This document shows positions 8,762 through 16,378 of a stretch of 63,717 bases of DNA, one piece after another. A model generated the notes under the pieces. That model saw only the letters and a list, made by a program, of their open reading frames with translations. It made no database searches and was not told the origin of the DNA. Source of the DNA: Coriobacteriia bacterium (GTDB lineage Bacteria; Actinomycetota; Coriobacteriia; Anaerosomatales; JAAXUF01); assembly GCA_013334745.1 (NCBI GenBank), contig JAAXWY010000009.1, forward strand, positions 1 through 63,717. The letters run 5' to 3'. Made by a program: the position numbers and the translations under genes. How positions within the stretch are numbered: position 1 is the stretch's first letter; each line of letters opens with the position of its first letter.

Positions 8762-9403
8762 CTACGACCGGGCGAACAGCAGCAGCGGCCCGTAGTCGAG
8801 CTCTCGATCCGCCCGTCGCAGTGCGTCCAGATACGCCTCCCGAGCCGCACCCTCTCGGTTGAGGTCTCGTGCGCCCCACGAGAAGAACTGCTCGCCCAGG
8901 AGTTCAACGAGCAGGTCGGCGGCTAGGCGCGCGTGGCGCCCGTTGCCGTTGGGGAATGGATGAATCGCAACGAGGCGATGGTGGAACCGCACCGCGAGCT
9001 CATCGGCTGGCCATGGTAGCTGTCTCGCGTTCGACGTCTGGACGCGCACGTCGGCGAGCAGTTCTCGGACCTGAGTGGGCACGTAGAGCCAGGGCGCGCC
9101 CAAGTTGGTCTCATGCTGCCGATACGTGCCGGCCCATCTCCAGACGTCGCCGAACATCCGCTTGTGCAAAGCTCGAAGCATCTCGTCTGACAGCAGTGCC
9201 TCCACGGATTGCGGGCCACCTCGCGACGAGGTCCAGGCGATGGCCCGGGCGATGTTCTCCTGTTCCGCGTTGTTCAGGTCGCCCCGAGTCGCCACCCATG
9301 TCGGAATCAGTCCCTTGGCGTCATCCGGATCGATCGGCGTTGCTCCTGTGGGCTCGTCGAACAGGCTTGAAACGCTCACCGCTTGGTCCCGCGCCCTGAC
9401 CAC
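8762..9403 (-). CDS. mobile mystery protein B, Fic-domain toxin component
   Basis: Contains the Fic core HPFPNGNGRHAR (about residue 143), the AMPylation active site with catalytic His. The N-terminal layout (GATPIDPDDAKGLIPTWVATRGDLNNAEQ, then VWRWAGTYRQHETNLG) is that of mobile mystery protein B. It directly follows and overlaps the HTH partner gene. The start is GTG 9403 or the GTG at 9379 that shares bases with the partner's TGA. Fic proteins transfer AMP or other nucleotides to target proteins; the target is not predictable here. Confidence 0.88.
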   Translation of the reverse strand: MVRARDQAVSVSSLFDEPTGATPIDPDDAKGLIPTWVATRGDLNNAEQENIARAIAWTSSRGGPQSVEALLSDEMLRALHKRMFGDVWRWAGTYRQHETNLGAPWLYVPTQVRELLADVRVQTSNARQLPWPADELAVRFHHRLVAIHPFPNGNGRHARLAADLLVELLGEQFFSWGARDLNREGAAREAYLDALRRADRELDYGPLLLFARS

Positions 9404-9846
9404 AGACGGGCCGAACCGATGATCGAGTCCAGCTGGGCGTCCACTGCCGAGGCACGCACTTCGCCCTCCTGGGCCTCAAGCGCCATCGTCTGACGCGTGC
9501 GGCCGATCTGTTCATCCAAGACTCGCTGCGCCTGTCGGCGCACCGTGGCGTCCAGGCTCGTGTTCGGGACGAAGGCGTAGACGAGTGTGCAGTCCATGGC
9601 TTCGGCCGCGCGCCGAAGCGACGACACGCGGATGCCACCCGTCAGCTCCTTCTGTTCAAGCGAGCGCACAGAGGCACCACTGATCCCCATTCGAGTCGCG
9701 AGTTCCGCAGCCGACATTCCCAAGGCATCGCGGATTGCGCGGATCCATCCGAGCCGCGGTGGGGCGAACTGCGTCGCCGGCTGCAGCGGCGTAAGCCGTC
9801 GGTCGAGTACCTCACGAGCCTGTCCGATGCTGTTCCGAGTAGCCAT
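9376..9846 (-). CDS. mobile mystery protein A, HTH regulator/antitoxin partner of Fic
   Basis: A 156-residue protein with an Xre-type helix-turn-helix (GWIRAIRDALGMSAAELATRMGISGASVRSLEQKE). The family-specific segment IRVSSLRRAAEAMDCTLVYAFVP follows, then a helical tail. This matches mobile mystery protein A, which is almost always found beside the Fic protein B. Three regularly spaced palindromes lie immediately upstream, consistent with autorepression. Confidence 0.9.
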   Translation of the reverse strand: MATRNSIGQAREVLDRRLTPLQPATQFAPPRLGWIRAIRDALGMSAAELATRMGISGASVRSLEQKELTGGIRVSSLRRAAEAMDCTLVYAFVPNTSLDATVRRQAQRVLDEQIGRTRQTMALEAQEGEVRASAVDAQLDSIIGSARLWSGRGTKR

Positions 9847-9931
9847 TAGAGACTTCTTTCTCTATTAGTCATGCTCATATAGAGATTTTAGTCGCTATCC
9901 GAATTGTGTCAATAGAGGTTTTGTTCGCTAT
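9846..9931. promoter_or_regulatory. three phased palindromic operators upstream of mobile mystery protein A
   Basis: Three 20-bp imperfect palindromes begin at 9846 (TTAGAGACTTCTTTCTCTAT), 9879 (ATAGAGATTTTAGTCGCTAT) and 9912 (ATAGAGGTTTTGTTCGCTAT). All share ATAGAG..CTAT ends, and the spacing is exactly 33 bp, about three helical turns. The block is AT-rich and occupies the promoter. Confidence 0.7.
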
Positions 9932-10028
9932 CGCCAGGCAGTCTGCGCTCTGCACGTACCTAAGGTCTCAGCCGCGTGGACGAGACCCCGGGGGCGCACG
10001 ACGGGTTGCGGAAGACGGAGTGACGAAC

Positions 10029-10367
10029 CTACGTCAGTAGCATGCCTTGGACGGCTTGTCGCAACTCGGGTAACAGCTCGACGTTGCCCCACACGATCTC
10101 GTCATCGACCAACGAGTAGCCATGAATCAACTGGTTGCGGAAGCCGATGATGGCTCCCGCTCGCGGGATCGTCTCGATGAGCGCGGGGTCTGCCGTACGC
10201 CCTTCATTCAACGCCTCCCCGATGATTTCGAACTGGCGCTCGACGGCAGAGCGGAGTTTGAGGTCCGCGCGATAGCTCTCGAGTGTCTCGCCTTCAACGA
10301 ACTGGTCAATCGCATCGGCCGCAGCGAGGACGTCGGCCAGGCAAACGCGAACGTCACGCGACCTCAT
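10029..10367 (-). CDS. HepT-like ribonuclease toxin (DUF86)
   Basis: The HEPN-fold HepT family is marked by the RNQLIHGY motif (R-x4-6-H-x-Y), the catalytic RNase signature, near residue 80. ATG 10367 (MRSRDVRVCLADVL) is preferred because it overlaps the end of the MntA-like gene by 14 bp, as is usual for MntA-HepT pairs. In known pairs MntA poly-AMPylates the Tyr of this motif and silences the RNase. Confidence 0.85.
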   Translation of the reverse strand: MRSRDVRVCLADVLAAADAIDQFVEGETLESYRADLKLRSAVERQFEIIGEALNEGRTADPALIETIPRAGAIIGFRNQLIHGYSLVDDEIVWGNVELLPELRQAVQGMLLT

Positions 10368-10998
10368 AAAGCACCACCTTGCTGCGCTCGATCTCGTCGG
10401 CGAGATAGGCATTGTTGACCGCGGTCGACACCATCACGTCGACCGGCATCCCCATGATCGACTCCAGCTCTGCAGCGAGGGCAGCGTACTCCTGCGCCTT
10501 CATCCGCGGCTCAAGCGGCTCGAACGTCACGAGAATATCGAGGTCGTTTGGTACGACGCCCTGCTCCACCTGCGTCGCCGAGCCGAATAGCGCACTCGCG
10601 ATGACTCGGTGCCTGCGGCAGGCGGCCTCGAGCGCCGCGAGGTGCGGGCGCACGTGTGGGTTCACGCGCGCCGATACGGACGGGTCCGCTTCCGCCCGGG
10701 CGATCGGCATGACCGGCAAATTCCGCTCCGCCTCGAACACCGGCGTGACGATGCGCTGCACGAGCGGGTTTTCTCTTGCGAGCTCATGCAGGACCGCGCG
10801 GCCGACGCTGCGCCGGGTCACGACGCCGAGGTCGGCGAGATGCTCGAGGGCGCGCGCGGCGCCGGCCTGACTCACACCCGCGAGCCGCGCGATATGGCGT
10901 CCCGTAATCGATTCGGACTGCGTGAAGAGCACGCGCAGGACTGAGACTCGCGCCTGGCCGCCGAACAGCGCTTCAACGATGTCACTGGTGGGTTTCAT
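10354..10998 (-). CDS. winged-helix plus MNT nucleotidyltransferase antitoxin (MntA-like)
   Basis: Residues about 1-85 form a winged helix (LRVLFTQSESITGRHIARL, AGAARALEHLADLGVV). Residues about 120-214 form a minimal nucleotidyltransferase with GSATQVEQGVVPNDLDILV (GS-x10-DxD) and PVDVMVS. It is the probable antitoxin of the downstream HepT. ATG 10998 has no ribosome binding site but sits just after a TAGTAT -10-like element, so a leaderless message is plausible. A palindrome lies between the putative -35 TTCCAT and this -10. Confidence 0.85.
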   Translation of the reverse strand: MKPTSDIVEALFGGQARVSVLRVLFTQSESITGRHIARLAGVSQAGAARALEHLADLGVVTRRSVGRAVLHELARENPLVQRIVTPVFEAERNLPVMPIARAEADPSVSARVNPHVRPHLAALEAACRRHRVIASALFGSATQVEQGVVPNDLDILVTFEPLEPRMKAQEYAALAAELESIMGMPVDVMVSTAVNNAYLADEIERSKVVLYEVA

Positions 10999-11015
10999 AT
11001 AATGAATACTACAGT

Positions 11016-11027
11016 AGTCATATGACT
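11016..11027. promoter_or_regulatory. AGTCATATGACT operator upstream of MntA-like gene
   Basis: A perfect 12-bp palindrome in the 17-bp spacer between TTCCAT and TAGTAT on the minus strand. The same 12-mer is the core of an 18-bp palindrome over the start codon of the other winged-helix/MNT gene (45763-45780). Confidence 0.65.
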
Positions 11028-11062
11028 GATGGAAGATGGCACTACCGTTCCACTGTGTCTGT

Positions 11063-11088
11063 TATAATGTCGAATATCGGATACATTA
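11063..11088 (+). promoter_or_regulatory. hipBA promoter -10 and operator
   Basis: A consensus TATAAT at 11063-11068 overlaps the inverted repeat TAATGT (11065-11070) / ACATTA (11083-11088). A further ACATTA half-site occurs just before the hipB start. This arrangement fits HipB autorepression; the assignment is inference. Confidence 0.5.
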
Positions 11089-11128
11089 ACTCGCTCTTTC
11101 CCCTGTTATATATAGATTGGACTACATT

Positions 11129-11464
11129 ATGGAACTACAGAGGATGCCCCCACTCGCCATCGCGGAGGAGCTGGGCAACCGGCTGCGGAATGCGAGGCTC
11201 AACGCCGACCTCACGCAGGCGGAAGTGGCGTCGCGTGCGGGCTTGAGCAGAAGCACCGTCCTCAACGCCGAGCAGGGAAAGGTCCAGCTCGAGAACCTGG
11301 CGGCGATACTTCTGGCGCTCGACCTGGCGAACCGACTCGATGCGTTCCTGCCGGTGCAAGAGGTCTCGCCTCTCCAGCTGGCGAAACTGAGAGGCCGGGA
11401 GCGGCAGCGGGCATCCGGCGCACGCAAGCGGCGTTCGATATCGACGGATGAGTCCGCATGGTGA
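11129..11464 (+). CDS. hipB: HipB-like antitoxin, Xre-family HTH
   Basis: Contains a classical helix-turn-helix: LGNRLRNARLNADLTQAEVASRAGLSRSTVLNAEQGK. A helical segment and a basic tail (RGRERQRASGARKRRS) follow. ATG 11129 is one option; a TTG four codons upstream and ATG 11144 are also in frame, and none has a strong ribosome binding site. The stop overlaps the hipA start by seven bases. HipB neutralises HipA and represses the operon. Confidence 0.8.
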   Translation: MELQRMPPLAIAEELGNRLRNARLNADLTQAEVASRAGLSRSTVLNAEQGKVQLENLAAILLALDLANRLDAFLPVQEVSPLQLAKLRGRERQRASGARKRRSISTDESAW

Positions 11465-12777
11465 CCGATGTCGCCATGGTCAGGTTCGGGTCGCGCGACG
11501 TCGGTGCGGTCAGCTTCGATACCGAGCGAGGTGTCGGTGCGTTTGAGTTCGAACCAGCCTTCACCCAGTCCGGTATCGAGCTCGCTCCTCTGAAGATGCC
11601 GCTCTCGAGGCGCATCTACGCCTTCCCCGAGCTGGACCGGGCAGCGTTCCACGGACTGCCGGGAATGATCGCCGATTCGTTGCCGGACGACTTCGGCAAC
11701 GCTGTACTCGATGCGTGGATCGCAGGCCAAGGTAGATCGAAGGCTGACGTCACCCCGCTCGAGCGCCTCAAGTACACGGGCCAGCGAGGCATGGGAGCTC
11801 TCACGTATCACCCGGCACTTCGCACGAAGGGCCTCAATGCTTCGCAGCACGTCGAGATCGAGACTCTCGTCTCCATCGCCCAAGAGGTGCTGGATAGCCG
11901 AGCGGAGTTCGGCGTTGACCTCGGCAGTCGTGGGCAGACGGACCCGGACGCAATGCTCGAGTTGATGTCGGTGGGTGTAAGCGCAGGGGGCGCCAGGCCA
12001 AAGGCCGTACTCGCCTTCAACGATGACTTCACTGAGGTGCGGTCAGGTCAGGTCGATGCGCCGAGCGGATTCACGCACTACATCATGAAGTTCGACGGCG
12101 TCAGCGAGCGCAGCGCGAATCTGGAGGCGTTCGGAGACCCCATGGGCTTCGGCGCGATGGAGTTCGTCTACCACCTCATGGCGACTGCCTGCGGGATCGA
12201 CATGATGCCCTGCCGCCTGCTCGATGAGGGCGAAAGGCGCCACTTCATCACCCAGCGCTTCGACCGGGACGGCAACTCACGGCGCCATGTGCAGACGCTC
12301 AGTGCGCTCGCCCACGTGAGCTACAAACAGGCCGGCTCGTACTCCTACGAGGAGGTGTTCGCGGCCGCCAGGGAGTTGGGGCTCGGCGCCGAAGACGCGA
12401 TGCAGCTCTTCAGGCGCATGGTCTTTAACGTGGTCGCCCGCAACCACGACGACCACTCCAAGAACGTCTCGTTCATGCTTGATGACACGAACACATGGCG
12501 TCTGGCTCCCGCCTACGATCTGGCGTACAGCTACAAGCCTGACAGCGACTGGGTGAGCAGCCACTGGATGAGGCTCAACGGCAAGCGCGACCACTTCGCT
12601 CGTGAGGACTTCTACGGCTTCGAGCGACTGAGCCCCCGCTTCACGAAGCGCGTGATCGACGAGACCATCGACGAGACGATCGAGAGCGTCTCACGATGGC
12701 GCGACTTGGCCGAGGAGCACGGCGTGCCGGCCGCGTTGGCCGAGACGGTCGACAAGAATCTGCGGCTGTCGATCTAG
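11458..12777 (+). CDS. hipA: HipA-family serine/threonine kinase toxin
   Basis: A 439-residue HipA. It shows the N-terminal HipA_N segment (VGAFEFEPAFTQSGIELAPL, FHGLPGMIADSLPDDFG), SAGGARPKAVLAF (nucleotide/Gly loop), YIMKFDG (Lys), the catalytic loop RNHDDHSKNVSF and LAPAYDLAYS (metal-binding Asp). All kinase residues appear intact. The type HipA phosphorylates glutamyl-tRNA synthetase and causes growth arrest and persistence; the target here is not known. It is coupled to hipB by overlap. Confidence 0.92.
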   Translation: MVTDVAMVRFGSRDVGAVSFDTERGVGAFEFEPAFTQSGIELAPLKMPLSRRIYAFPELDRAAFHGLPGMIADSLPDDFGNAVLDAWIAGQGRSKADVTPLERLKYTGQRGMGALTYHPALRTKGLNASQHVEIETLVSIAQEVLDSRAEFGVDLGSRGQTDPDAMLELMSVGVSAGGARPKAVLAFNDDFTEVRSGQVDAPSGFTHYIMKFDGVSERSANLEAFGDPMGFGAMEFVYHLMATACGIDMMPCRLLDEGERRHFITQRFDRDGNSRRHVQTLSALAHVSYKQAGSYSYEEVFAAARELGLGAEDAMQLFRRMVFNVVARNHDDHSKNVSFMLDDTNTWRLAPAYDLAYSYKPDSDWVSSHWMRLNGKRDHFAREDFYGFERLSPRFTKRVIDETIDETIESVSRWRDLAEEHGVPAALAETVDKNLRLSI

Positions 12778-12876
12778 TGGTGGTGCCGTCGGGCTGGGAA
12801 CCCGGCGGGACAGGGCCTGCCGCGTTGGGAACCCGAGGGCCGGGCAGCAAGGTCAACGGACCAAAACCCCACACGG

Positions 12877-13458
12877 CTACTGCGGCGTCGCGGGTGGCAG
12901 CCCCACCATGATCTTGGTCCGAGCCCCCACGTTGGAAATTGATCGTCGGTAGTGCTCCCCATCGGGCAACTTCATGATTGGCTTCCCGAGCACGACCTCG
13001 GCAACGTCGGAGGGGACGACGGGAACGCGCCCGGAAAGCGAGCGCTCCAGTCCGCCCGAGACTTCAGCGTACACTCCCGCCAACGCGAGCGCAGATCGCG
13101 TGAGCCGTTTGGCGGCGGATTTCGCGAGTGAGTCTCCGTTTGTCGCCAGAATGCCAAGCTTCAGCCCGGAATCAGTGGTCTTGAAGCATGCAAATGCCAC
13201 GAGCACGCCGTGCTCATCGCTGAACAAAACCCATCGGTTGTACTCGAGCAGCGCGTCGGGCATCGGGACGTTCAGCTTTGCGTCTAGTTTCGAGTACTCC
13301 TGTCTGTACAGCGAGTAGACGGCCTGAATCTCAGTCGACAGGAGGAAATCGACCGGGTCCTCGCGCTGGAACGGCTCGTCCTCGGCCTTCAGCCAGTCCC
13401 ATTCGGCGAGGACTTCCGCGGGGCGTAAGCGGGCTACGAGGAAGCTCCCATGGTTCAC
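12877..13458 (-). CDS. putative toxin partner of Phd-like protein, possibly GNAT-like
   Basis: A 193-residue cytoplasmic protein. The segment YNRWVLFSDEHGVLVAF, KLGILATNGDSLAKSAAKRL and TRSALALAG has the strand-strand-helix order of GNAT acetyltransferases, but I cannot see a convincing acetyl-CoA loop. It follows the Phd-like gene by 10 bp, in antitoxin-then-toxin order. The family is not recognised; the toxin role is inferred from the neighbour. Confidence 0.5.
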   Translation of the reverse strand: MNHGSFLVARLRPAEVLAEWDWLKAEDEPFQREDPVDFLLSTEIQAVYSLYRQEYSKLDAKLNVPMPDALLEYNRWVLFSDEHGVLVAFACFKTTDSGLKLGILATNGDSLAKSAAKRLTRSALALAGVYAEVSGGLERSLSGRVPVVPSDVAEVVLGKPIMKLPDGEHYRRSISNVGARTKIMVGLPPATPQ

Positions 13459-13468
13459 GAGTCACCCA

Positions 13469-14056
13469 CTAACGGCGTGAATCGAACACGGTGCTGGTCA
13501 TGCTCTCTGCCGCATCATAAAGGCCCGCGTCGCGCGCCTCCGCGATTGAATTCGCAACCCGCATCCTAAGAAGCAACCTGTCGAGGACTTCGGCATGATG
13601 CATCTGTCCCCGTAGGGATTCAACTTCATCGTCAGATGAGGCGACTGTCAGCTTCCACAGAGTCAGGAGATCGCTCTTTGGTAGCGCACTCAGTTCCTCG
13701 ATTGCCGAGGTCCAAAGATGTTGAGGGGCATCGGCTAGGAGTTCGTCCGCAATCAGCATTGCGAACCTTTCGTTCTTCGTGCCCTTCACAATCAGTGGTC
13801 TGAACCTCTCGTATGAGACGAGGGCTATCGATGGTTTGCCATACGGTCCAACGACATAACTTGAGGTTTCGCCAGACTGCAGAGAGCTCACCATCCGGGG
13901 CAGGTTCTCTCGTGTCTCGCCGATCTTGAAGACGTGGACCTGCACCCCGTCAGCCTGTCGCCAGAGCGTGTTTGTGACGACCCCCGTGCGAACCTGTCTG
14001 GAACGCTTCAGCCCCGGGTGCGTGGGCGTGATCTTCTGAGTGACCTTGGGCGACAT
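13469..14056 (-). CDS. Phd/YefM-like antitoxin with C-terminal extension
   Basis: I place the start at ATG 14056 (MSPKVTQKI), behind GGAGA. The middle (FKIGETRENLPRMVSSLQ, SYVVGPYGKPSIALVSYERF) matches the Phd/YefM N-terminal DNA-binding fold, in which a short helix precedes a 'V.GxPxAxLVSYE' strand. About 110 further residues are mostly helical and have no recognised family. An upstream inverted repeat fits autoregulation. The gene leads a two-gene unit. Confidence 0.6.
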   Translation of the reverse strand: MSPKVTQKITPTHPGLKRSRQVRTGVVTNTLWRQADGVQVHVFKIGETRENLPRMVSSLQSGETSSYVVGPYGKPSIALVSYERFRPLIVKGTKNERFAMLIADELLADAPQHLWTSAIEELSALPKSDLLTLWKLTVASSDDEVESLRGQMHHAEVLDRLLLRMRVANSIAEARDAGLYDAAESMTSTVFDSRR

Positions 14057-14082
14057 CGAGTCTCCAATGCATCCGATTTGTT

Positions 14083-14095
14083 GTACAAGTTGTAC
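14083..14095. promoter_or_regulatory. inverted repeat before Phd-like gene
   Basis: GTACAAGTTGTAC (6-bp arms, one central base) lies about 27 bp upstream of the start and is a candidate operator for the Phd-like protein. Confidence 0.45.
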
Positions 14096-14333
14096 CGACA
14101 TTTAAGCACGTACTGTGCCGACAAGTCGAACCCGCGATCCAAGGCCGAACGCTGCAAACATTGACAGTTGGGCCGAGCCAACGTAGCCGCGCACTCCGGT
14201 ACGAGTAGCCTTGTGATAACGTCAGTCTCGCGACGGGGGCGTGCACTGATGTGTGCGGTCGCAGAGGGCTTATAGGGCTCATTTGCCGGCAGTTTGAGGC
14301 CGTCAACGGGCAGGCCGCACCAGGGGAGGGCTC

Positions 14334-16226
14334 TTGAAGCGCATCACGCTGAGGCAGCGCATTCAGTACCGCTTCGACAAGATTATGTCGCGTGGTACAC
14401 CGGCCATGCTACTTGCCCTGTTCGGGCTCTCACTCACAATCGTCTTCAGCGCTGCCCTGTTTGTGAGACTCACACGGACGGCGCCGTCCAACGAGGGATT
14501 CGGCCTGCTCTTGTGGAAGGCCGGCCTGCGCACCCTAGACCCGGGCACCATGGGCGGCGACTCCGGGCCATGGGCGTATCTGTTCGCGATGCTGTTCGTG
14601 ACTGTCGGCGGCATCTTCGTGATCAGCGCGCTGATCGGCATCATCAGCAACGGGCTCAACCACCGCATCGAGGAACTCCGTAAGGGTCGATCGCTTGTCG
14701 TGGAGAACGACCACACCCTCATCCTAGGCTGGTGCCCCCAGGTGTTCACGATAATCTCCGAGCTGGTGGTGGCGAACGCCAATCGCAAGACAGGTGCCGC
14801 CATTGTCGTCCTCGCGGAGGAGGACAAGGTTGTGATGGAGGATGCGATACGAGCGCAAGTCCCCGAGACCGGCAATACCTCTGTGATATGCCGTTCGGGC
14901 AATCCGATTGACATGGTCGATCTTGAGATCGGCAACCCTCACTCCGCTCGGGCAGTGATTGTGCTGCCCACCAGCGAAGACCCGGACACCAACGCGATCA
15001 AGGTGGTTCTTGCTCTCGCCAAGAACCCAAACCGCAAGGATGGGCCCTATCACGTTGTGACTCAGGTGTCGGATCCGCGAAGCTCCGATGTAATGCGTAT
15101 GGTTGGCAGCGGTGATCGGATGCTGTCGGTACTATCTTCGGACTTGATCGCCCGGGTGATCGCACAGACTTCGCGTCAATGTGGGTTGTCTGTGGTCTAC
15201 AGCGAGCTGTTGGATTTCGGTGGTGACGAGGTGTACTTCGCCGATGCCCCCGCCCTGACCGGACGGAGCTACGGCGAGCTCTTGTCCGCCTATGAGAATT
15301 CCGCGGTTATCGGCATTCAGCGCGCTGACGCATCCGTGCACATTAATCCGCAGATGGATGCGCTCTTCGAATCAGGCGACCGAGTCATCGCAATCGCGCA
15401 GGATGACGACCGTTTCACGCCCTCTATTGGCCCCGGATCGGAGATCCCGGCGGATGCGATCCGATGCTGCGAGATGACAGAACCGGCACCCGAGCGCGCG
15501 CTGATACTCGGCTGGAACGTGTCCGGACCCGCCATCACCCACGAACTCGACGCCTACGTGTCACCGGGTTCATCACTAACGGTGGTTAGCCGCTTCACTG
15601 ACGTTGAGGAACAGATCATGCGATCTGGCGGTGAACTCGTGAATCAGAAGCTCACCGTGTTGACGGCCGATATCCGCAACCGCGAAATGCTCGAGCAGTT
15701 GGAGGCGGCAGGATACGACCATGTGATCGTGCTGGCATACCGCGACCTCGGTGCACAAGCTGCGGATGCGATCACGCTTGTGACGCTGCTTCATCTTCGC
15801 GATATCGCCGACAGGGACAAGACGACTGCTGCGATCGTCAGTGAGATGCTTGATATGCGAAATCGCGATCTGGCCGAGGTGGCCAAAGTCGATGACTTCA
15901 TCGTCAGCGAGCACCTGACGAGTCTGATGATGGCTCAGTTGTCGGAGAACGCTGATCTCGATGCGGTATTCGAGCAGCTCTTCGACCACGGAGGCTCAGA
16001 ACTAACGCTCAAGCCTGCTGGCGACTACATCTCATGTGAACAGCCCGTCGACTTCTACACAATCGTCGAGTCGGCCAGACGCCGCGGTGAGACGGCAATC
16101 GGCTTTCGAATCAGGCGTGAGGCTCGGGACGCATCCGTAGCCTACGGCGTGCACACCAATCCGCTTAAGTCAGAGCAGGTGCAACTGTGCTGCGATGACC
16201 GGATCATCGTTCTCGCTGAGCACTGA
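14334..16226 (+). CDS. CASTOR/POLLUX-type ion channel with RCK domains
   Basis: A TTG start at 14334 follows GGGGAGGG. Residues about 20-110 hold two hydrophobic segments (AMLLALFGLSLTIVFSAALF, AMLFVTVGGIFVISALIGII) with a pore-loop-like FRAME between them (LRTLDPGTMGG). Then come two RCK/TrkA_N-like halves (TLILGWCPQVFTIISEL near 130, ALILGWNVSGPAITHEL near 390). This is the layout of CASTOR/POLLUX-SYM8 proteins, plant nuclear cation channels with bacterial relatives of poorly defined physiology. It is a single gene with no partner visible, bordering the defence island. Confidence 0.85.
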   Translation: MKRITLRQRIQYRFDKIMSRGTPAMLLALFGLSLTIVFSAALFVRLTRTAPSNEGFGLLLWKAGLRTLDPGTMGGDSGPWAYLFAMLFVTVGGIFVISALIGIISNGLNHRIEELRKGRSLVVENDHTLILGWCPQVFTIISELVVANANRKTGAAIVVLAEEDKVVMEDAIRAQVPETGNTSVICRSGNPIDMVDLEIGNPHSARAVIVLPTSEDPDTNAIKVVLALAKNPNRKDGPYHVVTQVSDPRSSDVMRMVGSGDRMLSVLSSDLIARVIAQTSRQCGLSVVYSELLDFGGDEVYFADAPALTGRSYGELLSAYENSAVIGIQRADASVHINPQMDALFESGDRVIAIAQDDDRFTPSIGPGSEIPADAIRCCEMTEPAPERALILGWNVSGPAITHELDAYVSPGSSLTVVSRFTDVEEQIMRSGGELVNQKLTVLTADIRNREMLEQLEAAGYDHVIVLAYRDLGAQAADAITLVTLLHLRDIADRDKTTAAIVSEMLDMRNRDLAEVAKVDDFIVSEHLTSLMMAQLSENADLDAVFEQLFDHGGSELTLKPAGDYISCEQPVDFYTIVESARRRGETAIGFRIRREARDASVAYGVHTNPLKSEQVQLCCDDRIIVLAEH

Positions 16227-16378
16227 GGTTTAGACGCGTGATCACGGATCACACCTGCTGCTTGGCCCCTAGGCCTTTTGCTTTAGAGAGCGAAGACGCG
16301 ATCTGGCTGCTTCGCAGATAACTGCAGCCGTCGGCACAACCAGGTCGCCGCGCTCCGAGCGGTCGCGACACAGAGATA

